Part shown: piece after piece, positions 33,373-41,611 of the stretch
Layout of the letters: the number at the start of each line of letters is the position of its first letter
Position numbering within the stretch: position 1 is the stretch's first letter
Origin: WJKK01 sp964638225
Lineage (GTDB): Bacteria; Patescibacteriota; WWE3; UBA101185; UBA10185
NCBI GenBank assembly: GCA_964638225.1
Contig: CAZWYL010000001.1
Span: 8,742 to 72,741, forward strand
Reading direction: 5' to 3'
Length of the DNA: 64,000 nucleotides
Notes under the pieces: generated by a model
What the model was told of the DNA's origin: nothing
Database searches by the model: none
The model's input: only the letters and a program-made list of their open reading frames with translations
Translations under genes and position numbers: made by a program

Positions 33373-33783
33373 ATGCCCAAAAGAGTAAGATTCCTTGCTA
33401 TAGTACCGGAAACTAAAGGCGAAGATGTGCAATTTAAAGCCTACTTTCTTTGCAAAACCACACGGCAATTAATTTCTATCCAGGTTAATCCGCAGGTAGT
33501 AGACTTTATTTTAGAAAAGAAAAGCAGAAAGAATGCAATTTTCATTAAATTTTTCGACAGCCTTGAAATATGCAAAATAGTTGTAAAAAAGAACGAAGCA
33601 AAAAAGTTTGTAGCTATTTTAAAACTTAAAAGCAGGTTCTTATCTAAAGAAATAATTACCTCATTTCACTTAGGCTTTATAGTTTCTCAGTTACTAAAAA
33701 TACCTATAGAGGTAGAAGAGAAAACAATGAAGCAAGGGGGAATTCATATCACTCCCGAATTATTAAAAGCCTCTTTAACGTAG
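33373..33783 (+). CDS. Divergent DUF151 (bifunctional nuclease-like) protein
   Basis: A soluble 136-residue protein. From residue 50 on the order of strands and helices follows DUF151: ICKIVVKKNEAKKFVAILKL is the pair of strands with the charged turn, and HLGFIVSQLLKIPIEVEE takes the place of the conserved SDAIALALRxxxPIYVxE segment. The acidic residues of that segment (the SDA motif) are absent, so if the assignment is right the proposed nuclease activity is doubtful. It ends with 9 bases overlapping mltG on the other strand. Confidence 0.45.
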   Translation: MPKRVRFLAIVPETKGEDVQFKAYFLCKTTRQLISIQVNPQVVDFILEKKSRKNAIFIKFFDSLEICKIVVKKNEAKKFVAILKLKSRFLSKEIITSFHLGFIVSQLLKIPIEVEEKTMKQGGIHITPELLKASLT

Positions 33784-34854
33784 ATAAAGATTGATATTTC
33801 TCTCATGCTCCTCAAAAGTTTCAGCAAAATGGATAGTGCCATCTTCCTCATTGAGGTAATAAGTATAGGGAGTCTCTTTATTATTTAAAACAGCATTTAC
33901 AGCAGATATACTTACACTGGAAATTGGATGCGGGGGGAGCCCAACGTACTTCCTAGTATTATAATCAGATTCATAATCAAGTTCTTCCTGAGTTATCGTA
34001 TAAGGCCACCAATCAATTTCCTCCGCAAGTTCTCGTTCAGGGCAAACGGACAAAGAGAAAGTTTTCAAATCACAACCTGCTCTCAAAAGAGAAGCAAAAT
34101 ATTGAACAGTGGCATCTGCTCCTAAAGGCATATCTTCTTTATAACGTTTCACTAATATCCCAGCAACTAAAGGACGATCGTAAGGATCCGCAACCTCACG
34201 TTCTACTATAGAAGCAAGAATAATCACCTCTTCCTCGTCTAAATCTACACCACTCAAGGCCTCCTCTGTTAAAACTGGGAAAATTTTATCTTCAAATGTA
34301 TCCTTCAAAACTTCTATCAAATCCTCTGTAGATGTGTCTTTAGGGAGAATATAAGTGTCCGGAAAAAGATATCCCTCATCCTCGAACCCTTCTCGGACAA
34401 AGTCATCGTAATTAATTTCATCGAAAGCATCCGCAGCCTTTAATGCGAATTGCTCCACTCTCCATCCCTCTAAAAAAGTAACCTTCTCATCATTAACACC
34501 ATGCTGCAAAATATTGGCAAGTTCCTTTACGGAAGTACCTGCCGGTATTGTATAAACTCCAGCCTGAACATTTTTCTCCAATCTATTAAATAACACGTAA
34601 GCTTTAAATAAAGCTTTAGAATTAATAACATCCTCTTTATAAAGCTCATCAGCTATCTGTGAAACTCCCCACCCGGATTTAATCTCAACAGTCTTCTCAT
34701 CAAAAACTTGCGCGGGTCTACGTATAGCAAAGTCAACATAAAAATAGAAAAGCACCGGAAGCACAACTAATAAAAGCAAAGAAAAAATTACAAGAAGTTT
34801 CTTTTTGTCGGCGTCCAAAGTATGATACTTTTCGGACTCTAAATTTTCTGTCAT
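33775..34854 (-). CDS. mltG: Endolytic murein transglycosylase MltG
   Basis: MltG (YceG) cuts nascent glycan strands of peptidoglycan and so sets their length. One membrane segment lies at about 20-40, followed by a LysM-like part (SGWGVSQIADELYKEDVI) and the catalytic domain. The active-site Glu is in ILASIVEREV (residue 218 from the start used, as in E. coli), with GADATVQYF and NTRKYVGLPPHPIS after it. The start at 34854 is chosen because a TGC-TATCAT box ends six bases before this ATG; the frame extends six more codons upstream, into the promoter. It is divergent from rnpB. Confidence 0.92.
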   Translation of the reverse strand: MTENLESEKYHTLDADKKKLLVIFSLLLLVVLPVLFYFYVDFAIRRPAQVFDEKTVEIKSGWGVSQIADELYKEDVINSKALFKAYVLFNRLEKNVQAGVYTIPAGTSVKELANILQHGVNDEKVTFLEGWRVEQFALKAADAFDEINYDDFVREGFEDEGYLFPDTYILPKDTSTEDLIEVLKDTFEDKIFPVLTEEALSGVDLDEEEVIILASIVEREVADPYDRPLVAGILVKRYKEDMPLGADATVQYFASLLRAGCDLKTFSLSVCPERELAEEIDWWPYTITQEELDYESDYNTRKYVGLPPHPISSVSISAVNAVLNNKETPYTYYLNEEDGTIHFAETFEEHERNINLYLR

Positions 34855-34860
34855 GGAGCT

Positions 34861-34869
34861 ATGATAGCA
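34861..34869 (-). promoter_or_regulatory. Extended -10 of mltG (leaderless)
   Basis: TGC-TATCAT on the minus strand, exactly six bases before the ATG. It lies only 14 bases from the rnpB -10 box, back to back. Confidence 0.6.
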
Positions 34870-34879
34870 CACAATTAAA

Positions 34880-34888
34880 TGATATAAT
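34880..34888 (+). promoter_or_regulatory. Extended -10 of rnpB
   Basis: TGA-TATAAT, seven bases before the first base of the P1 helix, so the RNA needs no 5' trimming. Confidence 0.65.
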
Positions 34889-34895
34889 GTGTATT

Positions 34896-35245
34896 GCAGG
34901 AAGCCAGAGAATCGCTCTATTCATTTGAAATAGAGAGGAAAGTCCGGACTGCATAGGGTAAGGGGTTGGAAGGCAACTTCCGACGTATAACACATAAACG
35001 CTGGTGTTTCTTCTTGGAAACGAGAAGAAGACAGAAGGTGAATAAACACCTTCTGAGAGCAACAGAGACGAACTGTTTCCTAAGTCTTAGGATAGGGAAA
35101 TAGAATGAAACGGGCAATCCCACCCGCAGCAATCCACGAATTCACCGTAAAGTCGACCCGACAAGCTATTTTGTAGCACGGTGTAAAGATGGAGCGTCAA
35201 GATAGATGATTCACTAAAACAGAATCCGGCTTATAGGCTTCCTGC
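34896..35245 (+). ncRNA. rnpB: RNase P RNA
   Basis: The catalytic RNA of RNase P, about 350 bases. Helix P1 is closed by GCAGGAAGCC and GGCTTCCTGC. The conserved regions appear in order: GAGGAAAGTCCGGACT, AGAGCAACAGAGACGA, GGGCAATCCCACCCGCAGCA, AGATAGATGATT and ACAGAATCCGGCTTAT. The layout fits the bacterial A class. The open frames on the opposite strand here are artefacts. Confidence 0.95.
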
Positions 35246-35271
35246 ATAAAGATTCTTCTGGGGATCTTTAT
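35246..35271. terminator. Hairpin between convergent rnpB and the AI-2E family gene
   Basis: ATAAAGAT and ATCTTTAT enclose a 10-base loop, immediately after rnpB; a palindrome TAGCTATAGCTA follows at 35271-35282. No long T-run is present, but the symmetric stem could end both transcripts. Confidence 0.4.
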
Positions 35272-35291
35272 AGCTATAGCTAGACAAAGAT

Positions 35292-36296
35292 CTATTCACG
35301 AACAGAGGAATATCCAATAAAATGATCAAACAAAATTCCCAAAATCATAGTTATGGGGACTGCCAAAATTGCCCCTACAATTCCAAAAAATTCCGCTCCA
35401 ATAAGCAATGCGATTAGAATTACAAGTGGGCTAAAGCCCGAAACCTTTTGCATAATCTTAGGAGTTAAGAAATTCCCTTCTATTTGCTGAACAATAATGG
35501 AAACGCCTAAAGCCAAGAAACCCTTTAATGGAGAGTGAGCAAAACCAACCGCCGTGGCTATTACTGCAGTGAATACCGGGCCTAAGATAGGTACTATCTC
35601 TAGAACCCCTCCAACAAAACCTAAAGCTAAAGAATAATTCATTCCTACAACAGAGTAACCAATATAACCGAGAAAACCCACAACTAACATAGTGGTAACT
35701 TGCCCCTTAACCCAAGCACCTATCTTCACTTCAATTTTTTCAAAAATCTCCTCCACATCTTTTCGTACTTTCTTTCTAAATAAAGCAAAGAAACGTGCTT
35801 TTATGTTGTACCAATCCAAAGATAAATAAACAGAAATAACTATTAAAGTTAAAAAGCTGGAAACCATAGAGACAGAGTTAAGCAAAACTTTTGAGATATT
35901 TCCCTGTTTAGTAAATTCACTCAAAACATCCAAAAAACTCAACGACTCAAAAAGATTCTGCCCATTTATTTCAAAGTTAACCAAAAAATGGGAAAAATTA
36001 TCTACAAGATTTTGAGATTGCGAAACTACCAAAGGTACGGCGGTGGTAAAGGCCAATATGATAACTAACAAAAAGGACGCGTAAACCAAAATAACCGCAA
36101 CATTTCGAGGCATGGGCTTATTCATTAGGGTAAATTTGGAAAAATATTCAACGGCTCCCTCTAAGGAAATAACCAATATTAACGCTAAAAATAGAATCGA
36201 CAAAATACCTCTTAACTCATAAGTCACATATAATCCGAGAAGAATAGCTAAGGTTATGAGGACTGTTTTCACTGAAACGATGACTTCTTTGTTCAT
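35292..36296 (-). CDS. AI-2E family transporter
   Basis: A 334-residue membrane protein of the AI-2E (PerM/TqsA-like) superfamily, with about eight membrane segments: two near the N-terminus, a soluble stretch at about 160-200 (FRKKVRKDVEEIFEKIEVKI) and a hydrophobic C-terminal half with GGVLEIVPILGPVFTAV and the late motif VQQIEGNFLTPKIMQK, which is diagnostic. Members export small molecules or sodium; the name autoinducer-2 exporter applies to few of them. Its start overlaps the miaA stop by 4 bases. Confidence 0.85.
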   Translation of the reverse strand: MNKEVIVSVKTVLITLAILLGLYVTYELRGILSILFLALILVISLEGAVEYFSKFTLMNKPMPRNVAVILVYASFLLVIILAFTTAVPLVVSQSQNLVDNFSHFLVNFEINGQNLFESLSFLDVLSEFTKQGNISKVLLNSVSMVSSFLTLIVISVYLSLDWYNIKARFFALFRKKVRKDVEEIFEKIEVKIGAWVKGQVTTMLVVGFLGYIGYSVVGMNYSLALGFVGGVLEIVPILGPVFTAVIATAVGFAHSPLKGFLALGVSIIVQQIEGNFLTPKIMQKVSGFSPLVILIALLIGAEFFGIVGAILAVPITMILGILFDHFIGYSSVRE

Positions 36297-37216
36297 GGGT
36301 TAGGGCCTTTAAAATTATTATAAAGGGTTTTAAACAAATTGTCTTGTGTTATATTAAACCACTCGATTTCAGAGTTTCTGTTGAAATAAGTTTGCTGCCT
36401 TCTCACGTACGCGTGCAAATTATACTGTGTCCTTTGAATAGACTCTTCGCGGGATCTTTTACCTTGATAAAACTCGCAAGCACTTTTATATACCAGATCG
36501 GATAGTTTTGGAGAGTTTTCAAAGCCTAAAGAAATAAGGTTTTTTACTTCTTCAATAATTAAATTGTCATGCCAAATTTCTTCAACCCAATTGTCAACAC
36601 GATTGTATAAGTAATCACGATCAGCAGTTAAACCCAGAAAAACAAAGTCTACATTATTTAAATAGGGGAGTGGGGTAGGGGATTGATCACTTTTTTCTCT
36701 CTCTAAAGCACGCACTAAACGATATTTATTATGAAAATCAGATCTATTTAATTCTATATTTAACGACGTTACCTCTTTCTGTAATTCATCCAAAGACTTG
36801 CTCTCCAATCTTTTTCTAAGCTCGAAATCAGGAGGCCCTGACAAATTTTTGATTCTTCGTGTAAAAAAATCTATGTATAAACCGGTCCCTCCTGCAACTA
36901 CAGGAAGAACACCTGCCTCTCTTAACTCGGAAGCCTTCTCTAGGGAGAATTTAGCAAAATCATAAACAGAAAAGTACTCATTCGGCTTTACAACATCGTA
37001 TCCCCATATTTTAACGCCATCTAGAATCCAAAAATTATCAAACTTTTCGTAGCTTATTTTCTTATTTACAGGGATTTTTCCAGTTCCCACATCCATGTAC
37101 TTATAAATTTGTCTTGAATCAGCCGAAATAACTTCACCACCTAGATCCTCGCAAAATTTAAGCGCTAAACTTGTCTTTCCCGAAGATGTAGGTCCCACAA
37201 TTACAGGAATCTTCAT
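36293..37216 (-). CDS. miaA: tRNA dimethylallyltransferase
   Basis: MiaA adds the isopentenyl group to A37 of tRNAs that read codons beginning with U. The P-loop is VGPTSSGKTSLA (residues 7-18), followed by the substrate motif ISADSRQIYKYMDVGTGK and VAGGTGLYIDFF. The start at 37216 overlaps the miaB stop as ATGA, giving 307 residues and translational coupling with the enzyme that acts next on the same base. A longer start seven codons upstream exists but is unlikely. Confidence 0.93.
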   Translation of the reverse strand: MKIPVIVGPTSSGKTSLALKFCEDLGGEVISADSRQIYKYMDVGTGKIPVNKKISYEKFDNFWILDGVKIWGYDVVKPNEYFSVYDFAKFSLEKASELREAGVLPVVAGGTGLYIDFFTRRIKNLSGPPDFELRKRLESKSLDELQKEVTSLNIELNRSDFHNKYRLVRALEREKSDQSPTPLPYLNNVDFVFLGLTADRDYLYNRVDNWVEEIWHDNLIIEEVKNLISLGFENSPKLSDLVYKSACEFYQGKRSREESIQRTQYNLHAYVRRQQTYFNRNSEIEWFNITQDNLFKTLYNNFKGPNP

Positions 37217-38370
37217 TTTTGCTTGTTTTCCTTCCAAACCCGTGTCAAATATTTATGTCTCCACTTCTTTTCAGATAAAGATACGTCATCATCATACATT
37301 TTCTCTGATAAAGTACCCTTCCGAGGAGAATACATAGCAATAAAGGCAACATTAAATTTTACTCTGTTAAAAAGAGCAACTGTATCCATAAATTGTTCAC
37401 GAGTTTCACTGGGGAAGCCAACAATTATGTCTGTACCTAATTCTACATTTGGTTTCACCTTCTTTATTTTCTCAATCAACTCATAAAATTCTTCAACCGT
37501 GTGACGCCGATTCATCTTCTTAAGGACGTCGTTATTCCCAGATTGAACTGCAACATGGAGATAATTATCTATCTTCGGTAATTTTAAAATTTCAACTAAA
37601 TCGTTTGTAAAATCAAATGGGTTGGACGATAAGAACGAGAGCTTCTCAATTCCCGCAAGATTATGCACTCTCCTTACTAACTCAGTAAAAGGAAGTTTTT
37701 TGTCATCCCCTATCCTCACTTTACGCTTTTCTTCAGTAGACAGCCCCCATGAATTAACATTTTGCCCACAGAGAGTAATATGATCTATTCCCTGCTTTGT
37801 GAGTAATTTAACCTCTTTCAAAATATCTTCTTCTGAACGTGAAATTTCCTTTCCCCTTGCGTAAGGAACTACACAATAAGAGCAAAAATTATCGCAACCG
37901 TAAGAAATATTTACATAGCCTTTTGAAGAATCCACTAATATACCAGAGGAATTCTTAAAGTCAGCAAAATCTGTATTTCTAATTAAGTTTTGCGCTTCCA
38001 AATGATCAGGAAGGGTGAGCAATTCGGAAGGACTTAGATACAAGTCAACCCAAGGTGTTCGCTCATCAAGTTCTTTAAAAGGATATAATACTCTCCCGCC
38101 TTTAACCGAACCAACCATACAACCCGCTAAAACAACGAAGGGTCTGCCCTCTAGCTGATTCAGCTTCTTTGCCAAACCATAGACCTTATCTTCACTTTTT
38201 TGTCTTACAGAACAGGAATTAATTACAAAAAGGTCGCACTCTTCTAAACTTCCAGCAGATTCCATACCCAAAATTTCTAGAACAGAAGTTAGGCGTGAAG
38301 AATCGGATTCATTAGCCTGACAACCAAAGGTTTTTATATAAAATTTTTTTGGGGAGTAAATTTTCTTCAC
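37213..38370 (-). CDS. miaB: tRNA-2-methylthio-N6-dimethylallyladenosine synthase, without TRAM domain
   Basis: MiaB is a radical-SAM methylthiotransferase that puts the ms2 group on i6A37. The N-terminal cluster ligands are C17 (TFGCQANE), C53 (INSCSV) and C84 (LAGCMV); the radical-SAM cluster is C159, C163 and C166 (YGCDNFCSYC). At 385 residues it ends shortly after the SAM barrel (KYLTRVWKENKQK), so the C-terminal TRAM domain, about 60-70 residues used for tRNA binding, is missing, with no frameshift visible. The GTG start lies six bases after a perfect TGC-TATAAT box. Confidence 0.92.
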   Translation of the reverse strand: MKKIYSPKKFYIKTFGCQANESDSSRLTSVLEILGMESAGSLEECDLFVINSCSVRQKSEDKVYGLAKKLNQLEGRPFVVLAGCMVGSVKGGRVLYPFKELDERTPWVDLYLSPSELLTLPDHLEAQNLIRNTDFADFKNSSGILVDSSKGYVNISYGCDNFCSYCVVPYARGKEISRSEEDILKEVKLLTKQGIDHITLCGQNVNSWGLSTEEKRKVRIGDDKKLPFTELVRRVHNLAGIEKLSFLSSNPFDFTNDLVEILKLPKIDNYLHVAVQSGNNDVLKKMNRRHTVEEFYELIEKIKKVKPNVELGTDIIVGFPSETREQFMDTVALFNRVKFNVAFIAMYSPRKGTLSEKMYDDDVSLSEKKWRHKYLTRVWKENKQK

Positions 38371-38376
38371 ACGCGC

Positions 38377-38385
38377 ATTATAGCA
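38377..38385 (-). promoter_or_regulatory. Extended -10 of miaB-miaA (leaderless GTG)
   Basis: TGC-TATAAT on the minus strand, six bases before the GTG at 38370. Confidence 0.65.
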
Positions 38386-38390
38386 GGGCT

Positions 38391-39116
38391 TTAGGAATTT
38401 TCTTCAGAAGCTGAGTATTTCTCAAGTAAGAATTCTTTACGAGTTTTATCCAGATTTCCCGGAAATTTTGTGAAATCCTCAACATAAGCTAGCACATTAG
38501 AAGGAAAATCTTTCTCTGAAAAGCGGTGCCAATCCCAAATAACTATGACATCCATCTTTGCCTTATCTGCAGATTTTGCCCCCTCCGGTGAATCTTCAAA
38601 AACAAGAAGTTCCTCGGGCTTCAACTCCATATTATTTGACGCAAGCTTGTAAATTTCCGGGTGAGGCTTCTTTTTTTTGACATCATCCCCGTAAATAATG
38701 GTATTAAAAGAATTTCCAATTCCCACCTTCTCCACTACCCTACTGCCAACATCTCTGTCTGTATTTGTAACTAAACCAAGTTTAAACTTCTTCTCTTCTC
38801 TCAGCACATGAGAAAAGTGCCAAAAACCCTCTTTAACTTCCACTCCCTCAGTTTCAACAAATTTAAGAAACTCACTCTTGGTTTGTCTTACCAGTTGTTC
38901 CATAGACACCCCCGGACTCCTACCTACAAAATTTAAATAATCACTCCATACAACGGGAATGTCCTTGCCGGAAATGAAGTTTTTACCTTTCCATTCAATG
39001 TCAAGATTGGAAGCAACCTCCTCAAATGCTTTATTCCAGAGATCTGAGGATTCAATTACAGTACCGTCCAAATCAAAAACTACTCCTTTTTTGTCTAAAA
39101 AGAATTGCTTAAACAT
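38391..39116 (-). CDS. HAD family phosphatase (beta-phosphoglucomutase-like)
   Basis: A soluble 241-residue hydrolase of the HAD superfamily, subgroup with a helical cap. Motif I is VVFDLDGTVIESS (D15, D17), motif II VTNTDRD, motif III the Lys in DDVKKKKPHPEIY, and motif IV VFEDSPEGAKSA. The cap at residues 20-95 suits small phosphorylated substrates such as sugar phosphates or phosphoglycolate; which one cannot be told. The ATG follows directly on the stop of a small membrane ORF upstream (TAG-ATG), suggesting coupling. Confidence 0.82.
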   Translation of the reverse strand: MFKQFFLDKKGVVFDLDGTVIESSDLWNKAFEEVASNLDIEWKGKNFISGKDIPVVWSDYLNFVGRSPGVSMEQLVRQTKSEFLKFVETEGVEVKEGFWHFSHVLREEKKFKLGLVTNTDRDVGSRVVEKVGIGNSFNTIIYGDDVKKKKPHPEIYKLASNNMELKPEELLVFEDSPEGAKSADKAKMDVIVIWDWHRFSEKDFPSNVLAYVEDFTKFPGNLDKTRKEFLLEKYSASEENS

Positions 39117-39296
39117 CTAAAGGTTAGTTCCTTCTTCCTTTATGGCTTTAATAATTGCATGGACGGCGGCAATAGGACCTCCTATCAAATTAATAGGAAA
39201 TAAATACCACCGAGCACTAGCCCAAAAGGTAACATAGATTGCATAGATAAAGCCTAGAAATAAATACAGATAAATAAAGTTTAAAAAGTATTGCAC
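39117..39296 (-). CDS. Small membrane protein of 59 residues, unknown
   Basis: A GTG-started frame that ends in a TAG touching the ATG of the HAD gene. It reads as two hydrophobic helices: the first rich in aromatic residues (YLYLFLGFIYAIYVTFWAS), then RWYLFPINLIGGPIAAVHAI and a charged end (KAIKEEGTNL). The text is protein-like over its whole length and tightly coupled to the HAD gene. The start is uncertain because a TATAAT box lies only one base before the GTG. I do not recognise it. Confidence 0.5.
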   Translation of the reverse strand: MQYFLNFIYLYLFLGFIYAIYVTFWASARWYLFPINLIGGPIAAVHAIIKAIKEEGTNL

Positions 39297-39354
39297 AATT
39301 ATAGATTAACAGAGGCAGTTGAGTGCGTCAAAGAGTTCAGATAAACTAATATAC

Positions 39355-39636
39355 ATGAGTAACTTAAAAACCAAAGACCAAACAAATTTAGTCAATGAAA
39401 GCGAAGATAAAGAGGAGATTCTGGGTAGTAAAACCGCAGTATTTAATTGCCCAAACTGTGGTAAATTAACCCAAGATGAGGTGATTTTTAATTGCAACAT
39501 CTGCGGACAAGCGGAACTTATTTTCAAAGAAGGCGTTTATATGTGTCCTCAATGTCTTGTCCCAGGAGAAAACTTTGAATGCATGGAGTGCGGAAATAAA
39601 AAAGTTACTTTGAACTTTAAGAAAAACCCAGATTAA
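39355..39636 (+). CDS. Small double zinc-ribbon protein
   Basis: A 93-residue soluble protein with eight cysteines in four CxxC pairs: CPNC and CNIC form a first ribbon (about 32-50), CPQC and CMEC a second one (about 65-80). Such proteins often bind nucleic acid or a protein partner. The ATG at 39355 is preferred; a TTG twelve codons upstream is possible. It is divergent from the small membrane ORF and ends 1 base before the convergent ruvX. I cannot assign a function. Confidence 0.6.
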   Translation: MSNLKTKDQTNLVNESEDKEEILGSKTAVFNCPNCGKLTQDEVIFNCNICGQAELIFKEGVYMCPQCLVPGENFECMECGNKKVTLNFKKNPD

Positions 39637-39637
39637 A

Positions 39638-40060
39638 TTAAGATTTTGAATCCTTCTCACGAAAATATCTTTTTAGTATTACTGCAGCCGAGTAGTGATC
39701 TTTTGTCTGCCTACTTTTCTGAGGTACTCCAGAATTTAACATAACTTTAGATGCCTTTTTAGTTGTAGAGTGTTCATCTATGAAAGTTACTGGTTTTTTT
39801 GATTTAATTTTCAAAATTTTTGCAAACTTTCTGGTCTTGAGTGATTGCGGGGTTTCCTTACCCTCAAAAGTTAGAGGCAAACCTAAAACCAACTCATCCA
39901 CATTATAGTCCCTAATTATGTGTAAAATTTTGGCAGCGGCAGCATTTGAATTTTTCCCGGATATGACATGTAAAGGCTTCGCGGCCCCCGCCCTGCCAAA
40001 AGCCAAACCTATGTTTGCTTCACCATAATCTATACCTAAAACACTTTCCACCTTGGCCAT
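39638..40060 (-). CDS. ruvX: Holliday junction resolvase-like protein RuvX (YqgF)
   Basis: YqgF/RuvX is an RNase-H-fold nuclease linked to 16S rRNA 5' maturation and to recombination. The 140 residues show the four motifs: SVLGIDYGEANIGLA (D11), ELVLGLPLTF, FIDEHSTTKKAS and KDHYSAAVILKRYF. A clear Shine-Dalgarno (GAGGAGGG) lies just before the ATG, and the gene starts directly after the stop of the upstream gp47-like gene, so it is translated from a leadered mRNA. Confidence 0.9.
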   Translation of the reverse strand: MAKVESVLGIDYGEANIGLAFGRAGAAKPLHVISGKNSNAAAAKILHIIRDYNVDELVLGLPLTFEGKETPQSLKTRKFAKILKIKSKKPVTFIDEHSTTKKASKVMLNSGVPQKSRQTKDHYSAAVILKRYFREKDSKS

Positions 40061-41611
40061 TTAACCCTCCTCTATTTCAATTAAAATTTTATCTGTATCC
40101 TTGGGAATTGTTGATTTAAAAGGTACGCCGGGAGAGAGGTTCAATTCATATGTGGAAACACTGTTCATACTACCAATTTCCCTTTGAACATCTTCTATGG
40201 AAGCTCCAGCCAACTCCTTCTTAAGAGCGGCTATGTCGATATCAGGTACTACTGTTGTTTTAACCGTAACCTGCAAATCAGCCGTTGTAGCACTCAACAC
40301 AGTATCTTCAGTTCTCCCTAAAACTTCAACATTTAATGTGTGTTTCCCTCCCGAAAGTGAGTACTCTTCAGGCACATACTCGCCCAATATATTCATTATT
40401 AATTGATCCAATTCCTTTTCAGGGTATGTTAAAGCGGAAACTCCTAAAGACTGTCTTACAAAAATCTCTTCTGCCTCATCCTCAACTTCGTGGCTTATTT
40501 CCGGTTCCTCCCAATTCTCACTTCCCGAACCCTGAATCATTTTATACCCCAAAGGAATTACCTCCTCCAGGGCTGGCTCAGCTTTAGGAGCTAATTTAGT
40601 CCGTACTTTCTCCAGTAGAACTGTTATGTCTTCTTCGGAAACAATTGCTATATATTCCTCGGAACCACCTTCAAAATCACCGTCGGATTTAGCAACCAAT
40701 TCAGATCTTTCATAGCCATTAAACTCTAAAGTTTTCCCATCGTCTATATTATATTTCTCACCAATCTCTAAAGCCTCGACCTCAGCAGCAGCTTCCCCCG
40801 GAGTCATGGGACTTGCGGGGTCTTCCGGAATTTCATAAGACAGGGGCGGCACTGTTACATCCTCGGTCAATATAAAAACTAAACCCTCATCATCACCCTT
40901 ATAAACAACTTCCGTGCCTTCCTCTAAATCAATCTCTTCCTCCATTCTATTGTAGGTACTAATGGTTCCTACAGCCTTCTCCCCCACAATTCTTTCTCCA
41001 GTAGTTTCAATACTAGTTTCTTCAAATAAAACAGTGGAAACTATCTTACCTTCTAAAGTTTTTTCTTCGGCATTTGTAGTTTCTTCGGAATCAACTCGTA
41101 CAGTTAGACTGCGTGCAATAGGTTCAGCTTTAGTAATAAGCTTTATATAGGCCTTTTGAGAAGAAACATAACGATTAACTCCATAAACTCCCACTAAAAC
41201 TACAAGCATCAGGATACCTAGCAGTACAAAGTTCAACTTAAAAGAGAAATTAGTTAAATTTGGCTTTGGTATTTTTGGAAGATTCTTCAGAGAGACAAAA
41301 CTAAAAATAGATTTCATACTAGAAAGAAAACCCTCGGAATCTCTTGTCTCAACAGCATATACCTCACTAAAATCAGCGGAGTCGGAAGTCTTTATCTGGT
41401 TAATAAGCTCCGTGCCATAAACATCATCTGTTTCAAAATTTACGGTCTTGCCTAGTTTTTCTAAACTGGAGATCAAGAATTGTAAATTTAGCCTGTTTTG
41501 CAAAATTAATGCACCGGAAGGAATAAAAACATCTATCTCAGACTCCTTAACCTTAGCTAACTCCGATAAGATCGTATAGACGTCTTTCATTTTTGCCACT
41601 TTATAAATCAT
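40061..41611 (-). CDS. Membrane-anchored protein with baseplate J/gp47-like region
   Basis: A 516-residue protein: a cytoplasmic N-terminal part of about 120 residues, one membrane segment at about 125-145, and an external part rich in Glu and Thr. That part has AVGTISTYNRMEEEIDLEEG followed by GEKYNIDDGKTLEF, the pattern of baseplate J/gp47-like proteins, and ends PKDTDKILIEIEEG. In phage and contractile injection systems gp47-like proteins build the baseplate, but here no sheath, tube or spike genes are near. The start overlaps the stop of the actin-like gene (ATGA), so the two surely act together. Confidence 0.55.
   Translation of the reverse strand: MIYKVAKMKDVYTILSELAKVKESEIDVFIPSGALILQNRLNLQFLISSLEKLGKTVNFETDDVYGTELINQIKTSDSADFSEVYAVETRDSEGFLSSMKSIFSFVSLKNLPKIPKPNLTNFSFKLNFVLLGILMLVVLVGVYGVNRYVSSQKAYIKLITKAEPIARSLTVRVDSEETTNAEEKTLEGKIVSTVLFEETSIETTGERIVGEKAVGTISTYNRMEEEIDLEEGTEVVYKGDDEGLVFILTEDVTVPPLSYEIPEDPASPMTPGEAAAEVEALEIGEKYNIDDGKTLEFNGYERSELVAKSDGDFEGGSEEYIAIVSEEDITVLLEKVRTKLAPKAEPALEEVIPLGYKMIQGSGSENWEEPEISHEVEDEAEEIFVRQSLGVSALTYPEKELDQLIMNILGEYVPEEYSLSGGKHTLNVEVLGRTEDTVLSATTADLQVTVKTTVVPDIDIAALKKELAGASIEDVQREIGSMNSVSTYELNLSPGVPFKSTIPKDTDKILIEIEEG

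Noticed and set aside
34859..35132. Open frames on the minus strand inside rnpB
   Set aside because: The strand opposite carries a complete RNase P RNA with all conserved regions; the frames are chance.
37213..37216. Reassigned UGA codon as in SR1/Gracilibacteria
   Set aside because: UGA ends miaB and other genes at natural positions and no internal UGA is needed in any conserved gene.
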